Assembly (NCBI RefSeq): GCF_001866135.1
Contig: NZ_MODW01000004.1
Location: 248,001 to 312,000 of the forward strand
DNA from: Microbacterium sp. LCT-H2
GTDB lineage: Bacteria > Actinomycetota > Actinomycetes > Actinomycetales > Microbacteriaceae
Length of the DNA: 64,000 bases
Reading direction: 5' to 3'
Below, in pieces: positions 9,019 through 17,716 of this stretch (the first letter of the stretch is position 1; each line of letters opens with the position of its first letter). A program made the position numbers and the translations under genes. The notes beneath the pieces were generated by a model, which saw only the letters and a program-made list of their open reading frames with translations, searched no databases and was not told where the DNA came from.

Positions 9019-9189
9019 GATGGTGTCCTTCTGTGGGATCGCAGGCGGCCCCCCGTCTCCCCGGAACGGCCCGGGCGACGACCCGCCTTGCGGCACCGAG
9101 GATAGCGCGCGGTCGGCTCTCGCTGGCTCATTGGCGGCGGCACTGTCAAGCCCGTCGCCCGCCGGAGCGCCGGACCGTACCGTGCAAGG

Positions 9190-10548
9190 ATGACCGTCCA
9201 GACCGAGCCGCGCGCCGAGACACCCACCCGGTTGCGCCGCGCCATCACCGGCCCCCTGCTGTTCGCGTTCATCCTCGGCGACGTCCTCGGCGCGGGGATC
9301 TACGCGTTGATGGGCGTGCTGTCGGAAGACGTGGGCGGCCTGCTCTGGGCGCCGCTGGTCCTCGCCCTCCTCCTCGCCATGCTCACCGCAGGGTCGTATG
9401 CCGAGCTCGTCACCAAGTACCCGCGCGCGGGCGGGGCCGCGGTGTTCGCCGAGCGGGCGTTCCGCAGCCCGCTGGTGTCCTTCCTCGTCGGCTTCAGCAT
9501 GCTCGCGGCCGGGGTGACGAGCGCGGCCGGGCTGGCCATCGCCTTCGCCGGCGACTACCTCAGCACCTTCATCGACCTGCCGACCATCCCGGTCGCGATC
9601 GTCTTCCTCGCGATCGTCGGCCTGCTCAACGCCCGCGGCATCCGCGAGTCGATGGGCGCGAACCTCGTGATGACGGCGATCGAGCTCAGCGGCCTCGTGA
9701 TCGTGATCGTCGTCGTGGCGGTGTTCGTCGGCGGCGGGGGCGGCGACCTGTCCCGGGCGACGCAGGTGCCCGAGGGGGCGAATGTCGCGTTGGCGGTCCT
9801 CTCCGGCGCGGTGATCGCGTACTATTCGTTCGTCGGCTTCGAGACCTCGGCCAACATGATCGAAGAGGTCAAGGACCCGCGGCGGACCTACCCGCGCGCG
9901 TTGTTCGGGGCGCTCCTCACCGCCGGTGTCGTGTACGTGCTCGTCGGCATCGCCAGCGCCGTCGCCCTGCCGGCCTCCGAGTTGCAGGAGTCCAGCGGTC
10001 CGCTGCTCGCGGTCGTCGAGGCCACCGGGGTCAGCGTCCCGTCGTGGTTGTTCAGCCTCATCGCGCTCATCGCCGTCGCCAACGGAGCCCTGCTGACGAT
10101 GATCATGGTCAGCCGCCTCACCTACGGCATGGCGGAGCAGAACCTCCTGCCGTCCGCGCTCGGGCGCGTCCTGCCGAGGCGGAAGACCCCGTGGGTGGCG
10201 ATCCTCACCACGACGCTCGTGGCGATGGGCCTCACACTGGTCGGAGACCTCGCGACGCTCGCCGAGACCGTCGTGCTGCTGCTGCTGGTCGTCTTCCTCA
10301 GCGTCAACATCTCGGTGCTGGTCCTGCGCCGCGACACGGTCGCGCACGACCACTTCCGCGTATGGACGTTCGTCCCGGTGCTCGGCATCGCGTCGTGCAT
10401 CCTGCTGCTCACCCAGCAGCGCCCGCAGGTGTGGCTGTTCGGCGCCATCCTCCTCGCCGTCGGCGGTGTGCTCTACGCTGTCGCCCGGTGGACCCGCAAC
10501 CGCTCGAAGACCGCCGACACGAAGGAGAGCCATGAGCACGCCCGATGA
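9190..10548 (+). CDS. APC-family amino acid/polyamine permease
   Basis: A 452-residue secondary transporter with about 12 helices. The first helix has the unwound GDVLGAGIYALMG turn typical of the APC superfamily. Other landmarks are SYAELVTKYPRAGGAAVFAERAF after helix 2, and FVGFETSANMIEEVKDPRRTYPRAL in the region of helix 6. It most resembles amino acid transporters of the YhdG/CAT-like group; the substrate is not predicted. The 3' end overlaps the start of a small acidic protein gene by 17 bases, so the two form one unit. Confidence 0.88.
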   Translation: MTVQTEPRAETPTRLRRAITGPLLFAFILGDVLGAGIYALMGVLSEDVGGLLWAPLVLALLLAMLTAGSYAELVTKYPRAGGAAVFAERAFRSPLVSFLVGFSMLAAGVTSAAGLAIAFAGDYLSTFIDLPTIPVAIVFLAIVGLLNARGIRESMGANLVMTAIELSGLVIVIVVVAVFVGGGGGDLSRATQVPEGANVALAVLSGAVIAYYSFVGFETSANMIEEVKDPRRTYPRALFGALLTAGVVYVLVGIASAVALPASELQESSGPLLAVVEATGVSVPSWLFSLIALIAVANGALLTMIMVSRLTYGMAEQNLLPSALGRVLPRRKTPWVAILTTTLVAMGLTLVGDLATLAETVVLLLLVVFLSVNISVLVLRRDTVAHDHFRVWTFVPVLGIASCILLLTQQRPQVWLFGAILLAVGGVLYAVARWTRNRSKTADTKESHEHAR

Positions 10549-10741
10549 CACCGCCGACGAGACGTTCGAGCAGAACCGTCACGATCAGTTGACCTCGGCC
10601 CCCGACGCCACGGAGGCCGACGCCGCGCCTCGCGTGGACGTCTCGGAGCACGACGGCAACACCCGCATCGACATCCGAGACGACGCCGAGGTGCGTCCCG
10701 GCCCTGGTCCCGGCATGCCCGAGGCCGACGGGGAGGACTGA
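10532..10741 (+). CDS. Small acidic protein of unknown function
   Basis: A 69-residue, very acidic, low-complexity protein with no membrane segment and no cysteine. It begins MSTPDDTADETFEQNRHD and ends in a Gly-Pro-rich acidic tail. A clear GGAGAG ribosome site lies 7 bases before the ATG, inside the end of the permease gene. Sequence suggests an intrinsically disordered protein. No family recognised. The overlap with the permease is the only clue to a role. Confidence 0.6.
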   Translation: MSTPDDTADETFEQNRHDQLTSAPDATEADAAPRVDVSEHDGNTRIDIRDDAEVRPGPGPGMPEADGED

Positions 10742-10817
10742 CCCCGCACGCACGAGCGCCGGCTCGCTTCAGGGTCATGTCGCGTTCGCGGTGGACCCGT
10801 GCAACCCGCAGAGTCGC

Positions 10818-12665
10818 TCAGCGCGCGCCCGGCCCTGCGACACGCGCCGCGGCGATCGCGCGACGGACGACGTCCGCATAGATCTGCCCGCCCTCCGGCT
10901 GGGGATGGATCCCGTCGCGAGCGAGTGCGCCCGGGCGGCTGGTGATCGCAGCATCCCAATCCGCGACCACCGTCCGCGGGGACCTCGCCGCGAAGGCAGC
11001 GAGCGCCGCATTCGCGGCGGCGATCCATCCGCGGTCGGCGTGGCCGGTCACCAGCACGAGAACACGGTCGGGGCCGATCCTCGCCCGAGCCTTCTCGAGG
11101 ACTCCGATCGGGATCTCGCCGTTCGTCGCCAGACCGATCACCACATACCGCCGGAGGGTGCCGGCATCGGCCTGGCGTCCCAGGATATCCGGAGCCGCCC
11201 ATATGCTCCGCGACACGGCAGCATCGATGGCGATCCCCGGGAATCCCCGCTGCAGAGCCGGCGCGGCCGCGAGCATGACGGAGTCCCCGATGGCGGTGAT
11301 GTCCGTCCCCCGCACCGCGGGCGTCCGCGGTGCGGGGGACGATGACGACGGGGGCTTGGGAGGCGCCGGCGTGTCTGTCGCCGGCGCGCTGCTCTCGGCG
11401 GCGGAGGGCAGCGCCTCCACCGCTTGCCTTCCGCGTGCCACGAGCTGCTCCGCCTCCGACGCATCGCCTCGCACCACCGCGATCCCGAGAGCGGCGATCA
11501 CGAGGACCCCCGCCAGCGCACCGGCGGCGACCCGCGTCGCCCTTCGGGGCCGATCCGCGCGAGGTCCTGACCGCGGCGCGCGCCGGAAGGGGCTCTCGAT
11601 GAAGACGTACGAGGCGGCCGCCGCGGCGACGCTCAGCGCGACCGTTGCGAGCACGAGCAGCGGGGTGGCGCCGACGAGTGGGGTGGCGCCGAGGATCAAG
11701 AGCAGGGGCCAGTGCCAGAGGTAGAGCGCGTAGGAGCGTTCGCCCACCCAGCGGAGGGGCCGCATGTCGAGGCAGCGCCCGAGCGCCGGCACCGTCGCTG
11801 CCGACCACACGAGACCGGCGGCGGCGACGCTCGACAGCAGCAGACCTCCCCGTGTCGGGAGTCCCCCCGCGGACGACAGCGTGAGGGCGATCACGATGAG
11901 GGTCCCCAGGGCGGCGCTCCCGATGAGGGTGCGGAAGACGCGAGAGCGACGGGACGGCACGGCGAGGTCATCCGGCCCCAGGGCGAGCGCGAGCGCCGCG
12001 CCGATCAGCAGCCCGAAGGCGTGCGTGTCCGTGCCGAAGTAGGCCCGGGTCGGAGAGCCGAACGGGTCTCCGCTCAGCGCCCCCATCGCAACGGCGGAGA
12101 CGGCTGCCAGCCCCAGAGCGACGACCGAGAGGGAGCGTCGGCGGATCCGGAAGCAGACAAGAGCGAGCACGACCAGCAGCGGGCTCAGGACATAGAACTG
12201 CTCCTCGACCGCGAGGGACCAGAGGTTCATGAAGATGTCGGGCTGCTCGTCGGCGAAATAATCCCCGTCGGCGGCGATCGACACCCAGTTGAAGCTGAAG
12301 GTGAGCGCGCCGATGAGCTGGCGCCGGATACCGGTCAACAGGTCCGAATCGACCGCGAACGCCAGCGGCACGATGACGGCGATCATCGCCGCGAGGGCAG
12401 GGAGGATGCGTCGGGCGCGCCGTACCCAGAAGGCCCCCAACCTGATCCGGCCCGTGGCGGCCAGCTCCCTCAGCAGCAGGCGGGTGACGATGAACCCGCT
12501 CACGACGAAGAACACATCGACCCCGATCAACCCGCCGGGGACCGCCGCCGGCACCAGGTGGAATCCCAGAACCGCGACGACGGCGAGCGCCCGGAGGCCG
12601 GTGAGGCCACGCACGTGGGAGCGTTCGGGCACGCGAGCACGGGACAGGGGTTCCGAAGGGAGCAT
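10818..12665 (-). CDS. OafA/YrhL-type acyltransferase with C-terminal SGNH domain
   Basis: A 615-residue envelope enzyme that transfers acyl (usually acetyl) groups to a surface polysaccharide or peptidoglycan. The N-terminal half is Acyltransferase_3 with ten helices. It starts with HVRGLTGLRALAVVAVLGFH, where the His and Arg of the catalytic motif lie, then VDVFFVVSGFI. A linker of about 60 Pro/Ser-rich residues follows helix 11. The C-terminal SGNH-like hydrolase domain has ITAIGDSVMLAAAPAL (nucleophile Ser) and DGIHPQPEGG (Asp/His pair). ATG 12665 is preferred over the adjacent GTG 12668 because of its distance from GAGGAC. Confidence 0.9.
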   Translation of the reverse strand: MLPSEPLSRARVPERSHVRGLTGLRALAVVAVLGFHLVPAAVPGGLIGVDVFFVVSGFIVTRLLLRELAATGRIRLGAFWVRRARRILPALAAMIAVIVPLAFAVDSDLLTGIRRQLIGALTFSFNWVSIAADGDYFADEQPDIFMNLWSLAVEEQFYVLSPLLVVLALVCFRIRRRSLSVVALGLAAVSAVAMGALSGDPFGSPTRAYFGTDTHAFGLLIGAALALALGPDDLAVPSRRSRVFRTLIGSAALGTLIVIALTLSSAGGLPTRGGLLLSSVAAAGLVWSAATVPALGRCLDMRPLRWVGERSYALYLWHWPLLLILGATPLVGATPLLVLATVALSVAAAAASYVFIESPFRRAPRSGPRADRPRRATRVAAGALAGVLVIAALGIAVVRGDASEAEQLVARGRQAVEALPSAAESSAPATDTPAPPKPPSSSSPAPRTPAVRGTDITAIGDSVMLAAAPALQRGFPGIAIDAAVSRSIWAAPDILGRQADAGTLRRYVVIGLATNGEIPIGVLEKARARIGPDRVLVLVTGHADRGWIAAANAALAAFAARSPRTVVADWDAAITSRPGALARDGIHPQPEGGQIYADVVRRAIAAARVAGPGAR

Positions 12666-12692
12666 CACCAGTCCTCAGGAGATCAGCCGGAA

Positions 12693-12723
12693 CGGATACG
12701 TCTAACATGTTAGAGGGTATCCG
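12693..12723. promoter_or_regulatory. Extended palindrome upstream of the acyltransferase gene
   Basis: The core TCTAACATGTTAGA is a perfect 14-base palindrome. Outside a one-base bulge the symmetry continues with CGGATAC on the left and GTATCCG on the right, 31 bases in all. It lies 28 bases upstream of the acyltransferase start and 31 bases after the corA stop, both genes reading left. It could be an operator of a dimeric regulator or a hairpin ending the corA message; there is no T-run, which favours an operator. Confidence 0.5.
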
Positions 12724-12753
12724 AACGAATCGATCTCCGCGATGCCGGCGACG

Positions 12754-13770
12754 CTACAGCCAGCCTTTGCGCTTGAAGGCCGCGTACAGTCCGACCCCCA
12801 TCGCCACCATGAGCAGCACCGCCATCGGGTACCCGAACACCCAGTGCAGCTCGGGCATATGGTCGAAGTTCATGCCGTAGACCGTGCCGACGAGCGTCGG
12901 AGCGAAGAGGATGGCCGCCCACCCGGAGATCTTCTTCACCTCGTCGTTCTGGCGGATGCTCAGTTCCGTCATCCGGCGCATCTCGTCGTTCTGCCGACGC
13001 GCGACGATGGTCGACTCGACCGTGAGGGCGTTGTCGAGCACCGAACGGAAGGTCGTCGCCTTGTCGCTCACACGCAGCGTGTGGTCGAGGACATCCCGCA
13101 GGTACCGCTGCAGCTCCTCGCTCACGCGGTACTTCTCCGACCCGCGCAGCAACGCCTCCAGCATGCCGGCCAGTGGCTGGGTCGCCCGCTGGAAGTCGAT
13201 CACCTCGCGACCGAGATCATAGATCCGCTGCGTGGCATCCGCGTCTTCCTCGAAGAGCTGACCCTCGATCTCGTCGATGTCGTTCTCGAGGCCGGCCAGG
13301 ACCGGCGAGTACTCGTCGACCACCTCGTCGAGGATCGCGTAGAGCACCGCCTCGGGGCCATGAGCGAGCAGAGCGGGATCGGCCTCGAGCCGGCGCCGCA
13401 CCCGACCGAGGTCCGGCGACTCCGCATGACGGATCGTCACGACGAAATCCGGCCCGACCAGCACGTGCACCTCGCCGAACTCGACCTCCTCGCGCTCGTC
13501 GAGGTAGCGCGCGGGCCGGAGGACCATGAACAGCACATCGCCGTACCGCTCCAGCTTGGCGCGCTGATGCCCGGAGAGCGCGTCCTCCACGACGAGCTCG
13601 TGGATGCCGAACTCGTCGGCGACGGCCCTGACCTCCTCCGCGCTCGGCCGGTAGAGGCCGATCCACCCCATGCCCCGCCGTTCCCGGATCCGCTCGAACG
13701 TGTCGTTCAGGCTGCCGGGATCCTCGGCGCGCACACCGTCGACGTAGACGGCGTTGTCCACGATCGCCAT
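12754..13770 (-). CDS. corA: CorA-family magnesium/divalent cation channel
   Basis: A 338-residue CorA protein. The long N-terminal cytosolic domain (residues about 1-275) contains helix-rich segments. The C-terminus has two membrane helices joined by the signature YGMNF, with the acidic loop HMPELHW after it, and ends in the basic tail FKRKGWL. Transport of Mg2+, Co2+ or Ni2+ is the family function. The frame could begin further upstream, but MAIVDNAVYVDGVR is the usual beginning in actinobacterial members. It lies 28 bases downstream of the serine-hydrolase-like gene on the same strand. Confidence 0.93.
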   Translation of the reverse strand: MAIVDNAVYVDGVRAEDPGSLNDTFERIRERRGMGWIGLYRPSAEEVRAVADEFGIHELVVEDALSGHQRAKLERYGDVLFMVLRPARYLDEREEVEFGEVHVLVGPDFVVTIRHAESPDLGRVRRRLEADPALLAHGPEAVLYAILDEVVDEYSPVLAGLENDIDEIEGQLFEEDADATQRIYDLGREVIDFQRATQPLAGMLEALLRGSEKYRVSEELQRYLRDVLDHTLRVSDKATTFRSVLDNALTVESTIVARRQNDEMRRMTELSIRQNDEVKKISGWAAILFAPTLVGTVYGMNFDHMPELHWVFGYPMAVLLMVAMGVGLYAAFKRKGWL

Positions 13771-13798
13771 ACGGCCCTCCTGCTCGTCCGGGCTCCGC

Positions 13799-15079
13799 TC
13801 AGCCGGCCGGGGGGACGCACACGAGCGCGGCGTCCGTGGTGGCCTTGTGGTACTGCTCGGCCGTGTAGGGCAGACCGAACTCGGGAGCCGTCTCGCCGGA
13901 TGCCGCGGGAGCCTTGGAGGCGATCGCGGCCAGCTCCCAGGAGAGCTGCTGAGCGAAGCGTGCCCCGGCGGTGGAATCGTTCAGCACGACGGCCACGGTG
14001 AAGCCGGTCGTCGGGTCCGAGTACGCCGCCGTCGCATAGCCGGGAGTCCAGCCGTGCTGACCGATCATGGAGCCGACGATGTAGGCGCCACCCGTCGCCT
14101 GGTACCACGACGGCGCCTTGTCGTAGGCGGGCAGCGGCGCCCCGAAGCGGTCCGGCTCGTCCTTGGTGCGCAGCACCTGCTTGGCCTCGGCCTGCATGTA
14201 CCGGCCGAGATCGGTGATCGTCGACACCGCTCCCGAGTCGGTGAACCCGGTGCTGGAGGACATCGTCGTGATGTCGATGGGCGCTGCGCAGTTGAAACCG
14301 CCCTCGACCGCTCCCATGTAGTGCCCGCTGAGCGACGACCCCTCCGACGGCGGCGCCGCGGCGGGCGACGGCAGCGAGGTGTCGGCGAGCGCCAGCGGCT
14401 CGGTGACGTACTCGGCGATCAGTTCGCGCGCACTCATCCCCGAGGCGCGCTCCAGCGCGAGGCCGAGGAGGAGGTAGCCGGCGTCGGAGTCGCGGAACGT
14501 GGTCTGCGGAGCGATGCGGGCGCGGCCGAGACCGTAACCCGCGAGTTCGAGGGGCGCCCAGACCCGCTCCGGGGTGTTCAGCCACGCGCTCTTGACCGTC
14601 GCCTCGGAGGAGCCGGCGCCGCTGGTGCCGTTGCACAGGTCGACGAGGGTGACGTCGGACATGTCGGCGACACCGGAGACGTACTCCGGCACCGTCGCGT
14701 CGAGCTCGACGGTGCCCTCGTCCGCGAGCGCGTAGAGGACGTCGCAGGTCATCAGTCGCGTGATGTCCGCGATGCGGAAGGACATGTCGGTCGAGAGCTC
14801 GCCGCCCTCCGCCTTGTCCTGCGTGCCCGTAGCGGCGACCCAGGTGCCGCTCCACGGCACCCAGACCCCGACGATCGCCCCGCTGGCCCCGGAGGCCGCG
14901 AGCGCGTTGTCGACCGCGCCCTGCAGCGCCGCGACCGTGTCGTCGGGAAGCGTGGCGTCGACCTGCGCGGGCGGCGTATAGCTGAAGGAGCCCTCGGAGG
15001 AGCATCCGGTGAGGACGAGACCGAGAACGGCCGCCGTGGCCGCTGCGGCGCGCCACCGGCGCGACGAGAGAAGCTGCAT
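13799..15079 (-). CDS. Beta-lactamase-fold lipoprotein lacking the catalytic residues
   Basis: A 426-residue exported lipoprotein (lipobox VLTGCSSEG, about residues 22-26). The rest matches the class C beta-lactamase/D-alanyl-D-alanine carboxypeptidase fold. The Ser-x-x-Lys motif normally found in the context FRIxSxTKxxT reads FRIADITRLMT, so Ser is Asp and Lys is Arg. The Tyr-x-Asn motif reads Asp-Ser-Asp in RDSDAGYLLLGLALE. The third motif region keeps QHGWTPGY. The scaffold is full length and intact, so this looks like a retained pseudoenzyme, perhaps a binding protein, and not a decaying gene. It is divergent from the DUF2470 gene. Confidence 0.85.
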   Translation of the reverse strand: MQLLSSRRWRAAAATAAVLGLVLTGCSSEGSFSYTPPAQVDATLPDDTVAALQGAVDNALAASGASGAIVGVWVPWSGTWVAATGTQDKAEGGELSTDMSFRIADITRLMTCDVLYALADEGTVELDATVPEYVSGVADMSDVTLVDLCNGTSGAGSSEATVKSAWLNTPERVWAPLELAGYGLGRARIAPQTTFRDSDAGYLLLGLALERASGMSARELIAEYVTEPLALADTSLPSPAAAPPSEGSSLSGHYMGAVEGGFNCAAPIDITTMSSSTGFTDSGAVSTITDLGRYMQAEAKQVLRTKDEPDRFGAPLPAYDKAPSWYQATGGAYIVGSMIGQHGWTPGYATAAYSDPTTGFTVAVVLNDSTAGARFAQQLSWELAAIASKAPAASGETAPEFGLPYTAEQYHKATTDAALVCVPPAG

Positions 15080-15164
15080 GTGTGGGAACCCCCGAAGACG
15101 TGTCTCCTGAGTCTAGAACGCGGATGCTGAAAGTCGGCCCCGCGCGTCGTCGTAGGGTGTCCCT

Positions 15165-15479
15165 GTGCCCCATGAGTTCGATGCCGACGTGATCACCGCC
15201 GTCCTCCGCCACATGAACGGCGACCACACCGACGACAACCTCCTCATCGCGCGCGCCTTCGCCGAACCGTCCGCGGAGGCGATCGATGCGTCCGTGATGA
15301 CCGGCTTCGACGGCGAGGTCGGCGTCTGGGAGATCTCCCGTGGCGGCACGACGTCAGAGCTCCGTGTCCCCTGGCCCGGCGGCCCGATCACCGAGCGCCG
15401 CGAAGTGCGCCGAGAGGTTGTGGCGCTGTACGACGCGGCCTGCGAGCGCCTGGGCGTCGAACCACGGCCGCACGACTGA
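15165..15479 (+). CDS. DUF2470 domain protein
   Basis: A 104-residue protein that is almost entirely a DUF2470 domain: VITAVLRHMNGDHTDDNLLIARAF, with the conserved His/Asn/His cluster, then a strand region and the REVRREVVALYDAACERLGV helix. DUF2470 is the heme-binding-type C-terminal half of HugZ-like heme-degrading proteins and also occurs alone. It uses a GTG start. The heme oxygenase gene follows 57 bases later, which supports a role in heme or iron handling. Confidence 0.85.
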   Translation: MPHEFDADVITAVLRHMNGDHTDDNLLIARAFAEPSAEAIDASVMTGFDGEVGVWEISRGGTTSELRVPWPGGPITERREVRREVVALYDAACERLGVEPRPHD

Positions 15480-15507
15480 GTCGCCCTGCGGAGCTCGGAC
15501 TTCCATC

Positions 15508-15526
15508 GAAGGTTAGGCTGCCCTTA
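15508..15526 (+). promoter_or_regulatory. DtxR/IdeR-type iron box before the heme oxygenase gene
   Basis: GAAGGTTAGGCTGCCCTTA matches 14 of 19 positions of the actinobacterial DtxR/IdeR consensus (TTAGGTTAGGCTAACCTAA), including the invariant AGGTTAGGCT core and CCT. It ends 10 bases before the heme oxygenase ATG, so a bound repressor would cover the promoter of a very short-leader transcript. Iron-loaded repressor should switch the gene off. Confidence 0.75.
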
Positions 15527-15536
15527 CACTGAAGCC

Positions 15537-16184
15537 ATGCCCGAGATCCTGTCCTTCTCCGCCGCCCTCCGCGAGCGCTCCTCCGGTTCGCATTCCCGCA
15601 GCGAGACGGCGGGCTTCATGTCCGATCTCCTCAAGGGCGAGGGGTCGCGCGAGGACTACGTCGCGCTGGTCGCGCAGCACTACTTCATCTACGACGCGCT
15701 CGAAGGTGCCGGCGAGCGGATGCGCCAGGACCCGGTGGCTTCCGTGTTCCTCAGCGACAAGCTCACGCGCCTCCCTGCGCTCGAGGCCGATCTCGCCTTC
15801 CTCCTCGGACCCGAGTGGCGCACGCGGATCGCCCCGCTGCCCACCACACAGCGCTATGTCGACCGCATCCGTCAGGTCGGCGCGACCTGGGCGGGCGGCT
15901 TCGTGGCGCACCACTACACCCGCTACCTCGGCGACCTCTCCGGCGGCATCTTCATCGGGCGGGTGATGGCGCGTCGCTTCGGCTTCGAGACGAACGGCAT
16001 CGGCTTCTACCTCTTCGACGACATCGCCGACCCCTCCGCCTTCAAGGACGTGTATCGCGAGCAGCTCGACGCCGCTCCGTGGGACGAGGCCGAGCGCGAG
16101 CGCGTCATCGACGAGGTGCTCCTCGCCTACCGCTTCAACACCGAGCTCTTCGAAGACCTCGACCGCGCCCGCGCCGCCGCCTGA
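15537..16184 (+). CDS. hmuO: Biliverdin-producing heme oxygenase
   Basis: A 215-residue heme oxygenase of the HmuO/HO-1 type that opens heme to biliverdin, CO and iron with electrons from a reductase. The proximal heme ligand is about His19 in SGSHSRSETAGFM. The distal helix has the flexible RYLGDLSGGIFIGRVMAR segment (Gly-Asp-Leu-Ser-Gly-Gly). Length is normal. The DtxR-like box just upstream points to expression in iron starvation, with DUF2470 as a likely partner. The gene is convergent with the helicase gene, 14 bases apart. Confidence 0.93.
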   Translation: MPEILSFSAALRERSSGSHSRSETAGFMSDLLKGEGSREDYVALVAQHYFIYDALEGAGERMRQDPVASVFLSDKLTRLPALEADLAFLLGPEWRTRIAPLPTTQRYVDRIRQVGATWAGGFVAHHYTRYLGDLSGGIFIGRVMARRFGFETNGIGFYLFDDIADPSAFKDVYREQLDAAPWDEAERERVIDEVLLAYRFNTELFEDLDRARAAA

Positions 16185-16198
16185 GCCGGCGGTCGCGA

Positions 16199-17608
16199 TC
16201 AGGTCCGCGGCAGCTCGGGCGTCGAGGCGGCGAGCCACGCTTCGCGCATGAACCGCCGCACGTCCTCGTCCACGCGGATGTCGCTCGGCCGCAGCGGTCG
16301 GGAGAGGTAGAGGCCGTCCAGCGACGTGAGGCGGCTCAACGCGACGTAGGTCTGCCCCGGCGCGAACGCCCCGGAGCCCAGGTCGATCACGGCGCGGTCG
16401 TAGGTCTTGCCCTGCGACTTGTGGATCGTCACGGCCCACGCGAGCCGCAGCGGGAACTGCGTGAACTCAGCCACGACGTCGCGGGAGAGCTTCTTCGTGC
16501 TCGGGTCGTAGGCGTACCGGAACCGCTCCCAGACGGCCGGCTCGACGTCGACCTCCTCGCCGTCGATCTCCACGCGGACGGTCCCGCCGAGGATGCGGGT
16601 CACCGTGCCGATGGTGCCGTTGACCCACCGCGGCGGCTCTCCGGTCATCGCGGTGTCGTTGCGCAGGAACATCACCTGCGCACCCACCTTCAGCTTCAGC
16701 TCGGACTCGGCCGGAAGGGACGCCTCTCCGCGGCCGAAGTCGCCGTTGACCTCCGCCCGCGCCGTCTGCTCCTTTCCCGGAAGCGCGGCGAGATGCCGGC
16801 TGTTGATGCTGTTGACGATGTCGTTGCGCGTGGCGAGGGTGATCATCGGCACCTCGCCCGGCTCGGGATCCGGAGGGGTGCGCGCGCCCTGAGCGTTGAG
16901 GATCCCGGCGATCTCCGCCGTGACCCGTCCATAGCGGACGGCGTTGAGCATGGACTTGAAGCCGTCGTCGGACTGGCGGTGGATCTGCACGAGTTCCCGC
17001 ACGTGCAGCTCGGCCCGGGTATCGACCTCGAACAGCGCCCCCTGGGTCCCTGAGTCTGTCGAAGGGCTTGCCGAAGGGCCTGCCCACACCTTCGCGTCGA
17101 AGAACCAGAATGACCGGTAGTGGTCCTTGACGTACCGTGCCTCATCCCCGCGCGGAGGGACCGGAGCGAGCTGGTACGGGTCGCCGAACATGACGATCTG
17201 CACGCCGCCGAACGGCTCGCCCCGCCGCCCGCGCGCCTGGCGCAGCGACCGGTCGATGGCGTCCATGAGGTCGGCGTTGACCATGGAGATCTCGTCGATG
17301 ACGAGGGTCTCGATGGCGTTGAGGATGCGTCGCGTCCCGTCGTTCTGGTCGATATCGCCGTCACCGATGAGCCCGATCGGCAGCCGGAAGAGGGAGTGGA
17401 TCGTCTGCCCCTCGACGTTCAGCGCCGCCACGCCGGTCGGAGCGCAGATCGCGATCTGCTTCTTCGTGTTCCAGGCGAAATGCTGCAGCAGCGTGGATTT
17501 GCCGGTGCCCGCGCGTCCGGTGATGAAGACGTGCTCCGCGGTGTCCTCGATGAGCCGGAACAGCTCCTGCTGCTCCTCGGACAGGGCGGGAAGGGACACG
17601 GTTCTCAC
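16199..17608 (-). CDS. PIF1-like AAA helicase
   Basis: A 469-residue superfamily 1B helicase related to PIF1/RRM3 and RecD. Walker A is GRAGTGKSTLL, followed by ICAPTGVAALNVEGQTIHSLF. Walker B is VIDEISMVNADLMDAID, then VQIVMFGDPYQLAPVPP (motif III). The C-terminal motif VTIHKSQGKTYDRAVIDLG and the closing YVALSRLTSLDGLYL are typical of this family. Genome maintenance or recombination is the family role. A 14-residue Ser/Pro/Thr-rich linker after KVWAG is encoded by a dispersed repeat at 17045-17066 and is probably a late insertion tolerated in a loop. Confidence 0.88.
   Translation of the reverse strand: MRTVSLPALSEEQQELFRLIEDTAEHVFITGRAGTGKSTLLQHFAWNTKKQIAICAPTGVAALNVEGQTIHSLFRLPIGLIGDGDIDQNDGTRRILNAIETLVIDEISMVNADLMDAIDRSLRQARGRRGEPFGGVQIVMFGDPYQLAPVPPRGDEARYVKDHYRSFWFFDAKVWAGPSASPSTDSGTQGALFEVDTRAELHVRELVQIHRQSDDGFKSMLNAVRYGRVTAEIAGILNAQGARTPPDPEPGEVPMITLATRNDIVNSINSRHLAALPGKEQTARAEVNGDFGRGEASLPAESELKLKVGAQVMFLRNDTAMTGEPPRWVNGTIGTVTRILGGTVRVEIDGEEVDVEPAVWERFRYAYDPSTKKLSRDVVAEFTQFPLRLAWAVTIHKSQGKTYDRAVIDLGSGAFAPGQTYVALSRLTSLDGLYLSRPLRPSDIRVDEDVRRFMREAWLAASTPELPRT
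17045..17066. repeat. 22-base dispersed repeat inside the helicase gene
   Basis: The repeat begins GGTCCCTGAGTCTGTC and ends GAAGGG. A close copy (first 16 bases identical except for one C/T and the last base) lies at 29044-29065 inside the znuC start. From general knowledge, GGTCCCTGAGCCTGTC-type repeats are scattered through Microbacteriaceae genomes. Here it is read in frame as part of a linker in the helicase. Confidence 0.7.
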
Positions 17609-17716
17609 AGGGCTGGTGGGGCGGACACGGGACGCTCCCCCATGCTACGTGCCCCGTCGGGCACGGGTCCGCCGACGCTCGGCGTCCCCCCAGGACGCCC
17701 TCCTAGACTGACCGGC

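Noticed and set aside
15537..15640. Alternative downstream heme oxygenase start
   Set aside because: A later ATG would remove the proximal His19 and the iron box would be too far; 15537 is well placed.
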